This document shows, in pieces, positions 55,393-64,000 of a stretch of 64,000 bases of DNA. The DNA lies in NCBI RefSeq assembly GCF_015594545.1, contig NZ_JADIIO010000001.1, positions 2,170,001 to 2,234,000 of the forward strand, written 5' to 3'. A model generated the notes under the pieces. That model was not told the DNA's origin. It ran no database searches and saw only the letters and a list, made by a program, of their open reading frames with translations. The position numbers and the translations under genes were made by a program. The DNA comes from Staphylococcus durrellii. GTDB lineage: Bacteria; Bacillota; Bacilli; Staphylococcales; Staphylococcaceae. Positions within the stretch are counted from its first letter, which is position 1, and each line of letters opens with the position of its first letter.

Positions 55393-56113
55393 AATATACC
55401 TCGCTCATTTCTGGTGTGTACGTCCCGTCTTCATTATAAATGTAAAATGGCGGTTGTATTGCTAAACCTTGATTTCCACCTTTACGTCCTTCTATTATAA
55501 TTGTTTGGGCATCTTTCGATCTTTTACTATAGACAAAATATAACTTTTTAGGTTCAATGCTACATTTTCTCATATTTGATAATACATCCATTAATCGTTC
55601 AGCTCGGTGCACCATGACTAACCTACCGCCTTGTTTCAATAAATGTCTCGCGGCTATACAGCAGTCTTGTAGCGAACACATTATTTCATGCCTAGCGATT
55701 TTATGCGCTTCTTTTTGATGCTGGTGTAACTGATTACTTTTAAAATAAGGGGGATTACATGTAACAAGACTGTATTGCGACGGCTTAAAATTAATGCGTG
55801 CATCTTTCAAATCCATTTCATACATATGAATTTGAGATGATAATTGATTATAAGCAATACTACGGTTAGCCATATTGACAAGTTGTTGCTGAATCTCAAT
55901 ACCATCTATCTGCTGCTTTGTTTTATATGATAACAATAATGGTACAACCCCATTACCTGAACATAAATCCATAATTGAATCATTTTTTCTAACTTCAGTA
56001 AAATGACCTAATAATAATGCATCGGTCGAAAACGAAAACACATCATCATTCTGAATGATACGCAAGTTTTCTTTCATTAGATAATCTAACCGTTCATGCC
56101 CTAACAACTCCAT
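55385..56113 (-). CDS. tRNA1(Val) adenine-N6-methyltransferase-like protein (YabB/TrmN6)
   Basis: A 242-residue SAM-dependent methyltransferase with IMDLCSGNGVVPLLL for SAM binding and the N6-adenine motif TCNPPY. It resembles TrmN6, which methylates A37 of tRNA-Val; the substrate here is inferred. I chose MELLGHERLDYL at 56113 because GGAGG lies 6 bases upstream; the open frame extends 25 codons upstream. Confidence 0.87.
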   Translation of the reverse strand: MELLGHERLDYLMKENLRIIQNDDVFSFSTDALLLGHFTEVRKNDSIMDLCSGNGVVPLLLSYKTKQQIDGIEIQQQLVNMANRSIAYNQLSSQIHMYEMDLKDARINFKPSQYSLVTCNPPYFKSNQLHQHQKEAHKIARHEIMCSLQDCCIAARHLLKQGGRLVMVHRAERLMDVLSNMRKCSIEPKKLYFVYSKRSKDAQTIIIEGRKGGNQGLAIQPPFYIYNEDGTYTPEMSEVYYG

Positions 56114-56213
56114 ATTAAACCTCCAAAAAAGGACAAGACGGCGATGCTTGCTATAATTCAAGCCTATCACTAACATCTCATCCTTCAATAACCTAATAAT
56201 TTAATTTTAGAAA

Positions 56214-56555
56214 CTATTCACTTAAAACTTCTAAACAAAATAAACAATCGTCGCCTTTTCTATGTTTACCAAATAATTCGCCTTTACAAATATGAAAACC
56301 TTCTTTATATAACATTGCAAGGTTATCTTTACTTCTTAGCGGTTGTTTAGTATTTGAAGTTTTTTCGTTCGTCTTTTTAGCAGATTCTTCATCTTTATTA
56401 ATTAAAGATTTCATATTATCATTTTCAATATGTAATGCGACATTTTCTTCTACTAATTCAACCATTAAATTTTTCATTTCAGTCATATTATTATTAACTT
56501 CATCAATTTGGCGTTCTAAACGCGAAAGTTTTTCAAATATTTCACTTCTATCCAA
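56214..56555 (-). CDS. yabA: Replication initiation control protein YabA
   Basis: A 113-residue protein with an N-terminal coiled coil ([20 protein letters not shown] region, about 8-60) and a C-terminal zinc-binding cluster ([12 protein letters not shown]...CLFCLEVL). In B. subtilis YabA tethers DnaA to the sliding clamp and restrains initiation. It is 15 bases downstream of ricT, near holB and tmk. Confidence 0.92.
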   Translation of the reverse strand: MDRSEIFEKLSRLERQIDEVNNNMTEMKNLMVELVEENVALHIENDNMKSLINKDEESAKKTNEKTSNTKQPLRSKDNLAMLYKEGFHICKGELFGKHRKGDDCLFCLEVLSE

Positions 56556-56570
56556 TGTAGCTAAAGCCTC

Positions 56571-57374
56571 CTAATTAAATGCTTCTAATTCTTCTGCTTT
56601 ATATTCAAGTGGTTGTTCGAAACCTTCGACTTTAACTTGCATAGATACGTCTAAAATGTTTAGGCCTATAACCTTACCATTGCCTTCAGGTGTTTCTATG
56701 TTATCACCCACGTCTGGCAATTGGGCACGAGCCTCTTCATAGTAGTCGTTTTCATATTTCAAACAACACATTAAACGTCCGCATGCACCAGAAATTTTTG
56801 TCGGATTCAGTGATAAATTTTGGTCTTTAGCCATTTTAATTGATACCGGTTCAAAATCTCCTAAAAATGTAGAACAACATAAAGAACGACCACATGGACC
56901 AATGCCACCTAGTAATTTTGCTTCATCTCTAACGCCAATTTGTCTTAATTCAATGCGCGTTTTCAATTTTTGCGCTAATATTTTTACTAACTTTCTAAAG
57001 TCTACCCGTTCATCTGAAGTAAAATTAAAAATTACCTTTGATTTATCTAACGTAAACTCACAATTTACTAATCTCATTGATAGTTCCAATTGTTGGATTG
57101 TCGCTTTACACAATTGCATTGCATCATTAGCATCTAGTTCATTTTGGTCATATTTTTCCTTGTCCTCAGTAGAAGCTATACGTAAAATTTCCTTTAATGG
57201 TAACGTCACATCCTCATCTGCAACATCTAAAGGCGCATATTTTACGCGTCCCATTTCTATTCCTCTTTTAGATTCAACAACGACCCATTGTCCGGCTTCT
57301 AAGTCGTAATTCATCGGGGAATAATACTCTAATTTACCTGACTTTTGAAAGTCAATGCCCACAACATTTTGCAT
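56571..57374 (-). CDS. ricT: RicT/YaaT, PSP1-domain protein of the Y-complex
   Basis: A 267-residue protein with a PSP1 domain and the cysteine motifs GPCGRSLCCSTF and GACGRLMCCLKYE, which ligate an Fe-S cluster in the RicA-RicF-RicT complex. The complex helps RNase Y mature specific mRNAs. It starts 2 bases after holB and precedes yabA. Confidence 0.9.
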   Translation of the reverse strand: MQNVVGIDFQKSGKLEYYSPMNYDLEAGQWVVVESKRGIEMGRVKYAPLDVADEDVTLPLKEILRIASTEDKEKYDQNELDANDAMQLCKATIQQLELSMRLVNCEFTLDKSKVIFNFTSDERVDFRKLVKILAQKLKTRIELRQIGVRDEAKLLGGIGPCGRSLCCSTFLGDFEPVSIKMAKDQNLSLNPTKISGACGRLMCCLKYENDYYEEARAQLPDVGDNIETPEGNGKVIGLNILDVSMQVKVEGFEQPLEYKAEELEAFN

Positions 57375-57376
57375 GT

Positions 57377-58303
57377 CTAATTCACCCCTTTTATAACTAT
57401 TTGTTCAAACACTAACGTCGGATTAACGTTTTGATTTAATTTTTTATTGGCCTCAGTTATTCTATCATACATTAGAATAATTTGATTATAGTTAATTTTA
57501 CTAGCATCATTAGCAATATCTAATTTAATATCTTGAAAAATCATTTTATCTTGTATGTCAACTTTTGCATGCATGATATCTTCAAAAAAAGCATTAACTG
57601 CTGCTAATGTTAATAACTGTAAACGTCTATTCTTGGCTTGTTTTAATAAATCAACAATGCCAATCAATGCCATATGTTTGTTCGACAATAATAAATTGCA
57701 CCATCGTAAAATACTTTTACGTAAAGCTGCCAAATCCGCTTCTTCGTGTAAACTCAAAGCTGTATCTAATTGCGTTGTATATGTACATAATAGTTCAGCT
57801 ACAGGCCGTGTTATGTTATGTGATTCAAGCCTTTCAATGAATCGCTCTTTATCTATTGGCTTGAAATAAATATGCTGACATCTAGAATGTATCGTAGTTA
57901 AAATTTGCTCTGGCTTAGTAGAAAGCAATATTGCTACCGTGTTTTCAGGTGGTTCTTCTAAAAATTTCAAAATACTATTTTCACCTTGAACTGTTAACTT
58001 TTCAAAAGACTCAATAATATATACTTTGTGATCGCTTTCGATTGGCAATTGATTCATATGTCTCACAAGTTGTTCTATTTGTTCTTTTTTTATAGTAGTT
58101 TCTTCGGAAGCGACATGCATAAAATCAGGATGATTGAATGTATCGATTTTCAACTGACACTGTTCGTTATCATTACATAATATAAGTTTCGTAAATTCAA
58201 GCGCTACTTGTTGCATTGTCTGTGCATCATCACCTTCAAATAAATAAGCATGTGATAATTTATTTGAGTGATAAGCATTCGTCAGCATTTTTTGTTCATC
58301 CAT
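57377..58303 (-). CDS. holB: DNA polymerase III subunit delta'
   Basis: A 308-residue clamp-loader subunit. AYLFEGDD replaces the usual Walker A, and NSILKFLEEPPENTVAILLSTKPE is the characteristic segment followed by SRCQ (the SRC motif). The absence of a functional P-loop is normal for delta'. Start ATG at 58303 or GTG at 58306; AGGAG fits both. Confidence 0.92.
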   Translation of the reverse strand: MDEQKMLTNAYHSNKLSHAYLFEGDDAQTMQQVALEFTKLILCNDNEQCQLKIDTFNHPDFMHVASEETTIKKEQIEQLVRHMNQLPIESDHKVYIIESFEKLTVQGENSILKFLEEPPENTVAILLSTKPEQILTTIHSRCQHIYFKPIDKERFIERLESHNITRPVAELLCTYTTQLDTALSLHEEADLAALRKSILRWCNLLLSNKHMALIGIVDLLKQAKNRRLQLLTLAAVNAFFEDIMHAKVDIQDKMIFQDIKLDIANDASKINYNQIILMYDRITEANKKLNQNVNPTLVFEQIVIKGVN

Positions 58304-58332
58304 CACAAAAATACTCCTTTATATAAAAAGGC

Positions 58333-58406
58333 TGCATATATAGCAAGTTAATTCATGAAGTAATAAAATTCTTACCTTTATGAATTAAAGCATGCATATA
58401 TAGCAA
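58333..58406 (-). repeat. Direct repeat enclosing an inverted repeat
   Basis: The 14-base sequence TTGCTATATATGCA (minus strand) occurs at 58393-58406 and again at 58333-58346, exactly 60 bases apart. Between them lies the inverted repeat TTAATTCAT (58380-58388) and ATGAATTAA (58348-58356). It fills the darA-holB gap. Function unknown; a weak terminator or processing site is possible. Confidence 0.7.
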
Positions 58407-58413
58407 CCATAAT

Positions 58414-60733
<2,320 letters not shown>

Positions 60734-60769
60734 AGTTCAACCACATCCACTCTATAGTATCATTAACTT

Positions 60770-60798
60770 ATTATAAAGTATCACTTTCCCGTATTCAA
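60770..60798 (-). promoter_or_regulatory. Promoter of the decarboxylase-tmk operon
   Basis: On the minus strand TTGAAT (60793-60798), 17 bases, then a perfect TATAAT (60770-60775), about 37 bases before the start codon. Confidence 0.78.
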
Positions 60799-60813
60799 AA
60801 TTTTATTATTAAA

Positions 60814-60864
60814 CTACCTCTATTAGCGGGATGTAAATCTGCTACCATCGACGCTCAGGTGCTT
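60814..60864 (-). pseudogene. Degenerate 5S rRNA remnant
   Basis: The 51 bases match the 3' half of the 5S genes in the same orientation. The 16-base block GATTTACATCCCGCTA is exact, flanked by CGTCGATGGTAGCA for CGCCGATGGTAGTCG and by altered ends. The 5' half is missing. It lies between the rRNA operon end and the decarboxylase promoter. Confidence 0.8.
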
Positions 60865-60976
60865 TTTAGCTTGAGGCAAACGCTCGCATCTTTCCTCACT
60901 TGCATGCGTCGCTGACTTGCTTACCTCCTCGTAAGCGCGTGACGCGACGCCTTGAGTTCGTCAGCTTCAAACGCTT
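60865..60976. other. GC-rich noncoding segment beside the 5S remnant
   Basis: About 110 bases visibly richer in G and C than the surroundings, with short inverted repeats (CTTACCTCCTCGTAAG; GCGTCGCTGAC against GTGACGCGACGC) and a repeated GCTTGAGGCAAACGC / GCTTCAAACGC. No gene of normal size fits. A short frame on the minus strand (FGEEKAFEADELKASRHALT) resembles strings I recall near rRNA genes in other staphylococci, which I cannot verify. Confidence 0.55.
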
Positions 60977-61108
60977 TCTCTTCGCCAAAGTTTTTAATAT
61001 TTTATTTACATTTTGTATAAACAGACCTGCGGTCTTATAGTGTTTCAAAGATTATTTTGAGAAGTTAAGCTCCTTATTGGGCATAAAAAAAAGAGACCCT
61101 AAGGTCTC
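60977..61108 (-). repeat. Repeat flanking the 3' end of an rRNA operon, copy 2
   Basis: Counterpart of 12711-12841. The shared elements are CGCCAAAGTTTT, the AGACCTGCGGTCT hairpin, the inverse 17-base 5S piece (61060-61076) and the terminator. The copies differ by scattered substitutions and a small indel. Confidence 0.8.
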
Positions 61109-61109
61109 G
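61084..61109 (-). terminator. rRNA operon terminator
   Basis: On the minus strand GAGACCTTAGGGTCTC, a perfect 6-base stem with a 4-base loop, is followed by eight or more T. Confidence 0.88.
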
Positions 61110-61131
61110 GCTCATCGCATCCTATTAATTT

Positions 61132-61246
61132 GCCTGGCAACGTCCTACTCTAGCGGGATGTAAATCCGACTACCATCGGCGCTAAGGAGCTTAACTTCTG
61201 TGTTCGGCATGGGAACAGGTGTGACCTCCTTGCCATTGTCACCAGA
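61132..61246 (-). rRNA. rrf: 5S ribosomal RNA
   Basis: A fourth full 115-base 5S copy in the window. It closes the rRNA operon that enters from the right. Confidence 0.97.
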
Positions 61247-61322
61247 CAATGATGTATAACATTTATACATTCAAAACTAGATAGTAAGTAAATATAAATT
61301 AACCAATCAAAACATTTAAAAA

Positions 61323-64000
<2,678 letters not shown>

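Noticed and set aside
57377..58303. Missing Walker A in HolB as a broken ATPase
   Set aside because: Delta' subunits normally lack a functional P-loop.

Overview
The window is chromosomal core DNA of a low-GC Firmicute, almost certainly a coagulase-negative Staphylococcus. The evidence is the gene order lysS-folKBP-cysK-hslO-ftsH-hpt-tilS and onward to tmk, the ctsR-mcsA-mcsB-clpC operon, near-identity of many encoded proteins to the Staphylococcus aureus versions as I remember them, and staphylococcal-type rRNA. From memory, the 16S V1 loop fits the S. saprophyticus/S. xylosus group; this is weak and cannot be checked here. Nearly all genes lie on the minus strand, so the window appears to be the reverse complement of the usual origin-proximal map. 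Only nupC and pdxR are on the plus strand.

Layout from left to right. At 1-3405 are the 5' part of gltX, a membrane PIN-TRAM protein and radA. At 3742-8313 is the class III heat-shock operon ctsR-mcsA-mcsB-clpC, behind a promoter overlapped by two CtsR boxes. At 8408-12613 are nupC, the PLP synthase genes pdxS-pdxT and their divergent MocR-type regulator pdxR. At 12817-24133 are two head-to-tail rRNA operons, a cluster of eight tRNAs and an extra leading 5S gene. In transcription order (leftward) this reads 5S, Val-Thr-Lys-Gly-Leu-Arg-Pro-Ala, 16S-23S-5S, terminator, promoter, 16S-tRNA-Ile-23S-5S, terminator. At 24446-60733 is a long run of housekeeping genes: lysS, folate synthesis, cysK, hslO, ftsH, purine salvage and tRNA lysidine synthesis, divIC, rqcP, mazG, a lipid-flippase-like gene, mfd, pth, rplY, prs, glmU, spoVG, ridA, purR, ispE, veg, rsmA, rnmV, tatD, metG, rsmI, trmN6-like, yabA, ricT, holB, darA, tmk and an Orn/Lys/Arg decarboxylase. 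At 60814-64000 is a degenerate 5S remnant and the 3' part of a third rRNA operon, cut by the window end.

The genes work mainly in translation (rRNA, tRNA, aminoacyl-tRNA synthetases, tRNA and rRNA modification, L25, peptidyl-tRNA hydrolase, RqcP), protein quality control (ClpC, McsAB, FtsH, HslO), replication and repair (HolB, Tmk, YabA, RadA, Mfd, RnmV) and cofactor and precursor synthesis (PLP, folate, PRPP, UDP-GlcNAc, isoprenoids, cysteine).

I found no mobile element, prophage, CRISPR array, defence island or obviously new multi-gene system. The least-explained sequence is noncoding: remnants and inverted pieces of 5S rRNA beside the rRNA operons, a structured leader ahead of rplY, and repeat/hairpin arrangements between darA and holB and between tatD and rnmV. 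Where a start differs from the longest open frame, it was chosen from the visible Shine-Dalgarno sequence and the usual length of the family.
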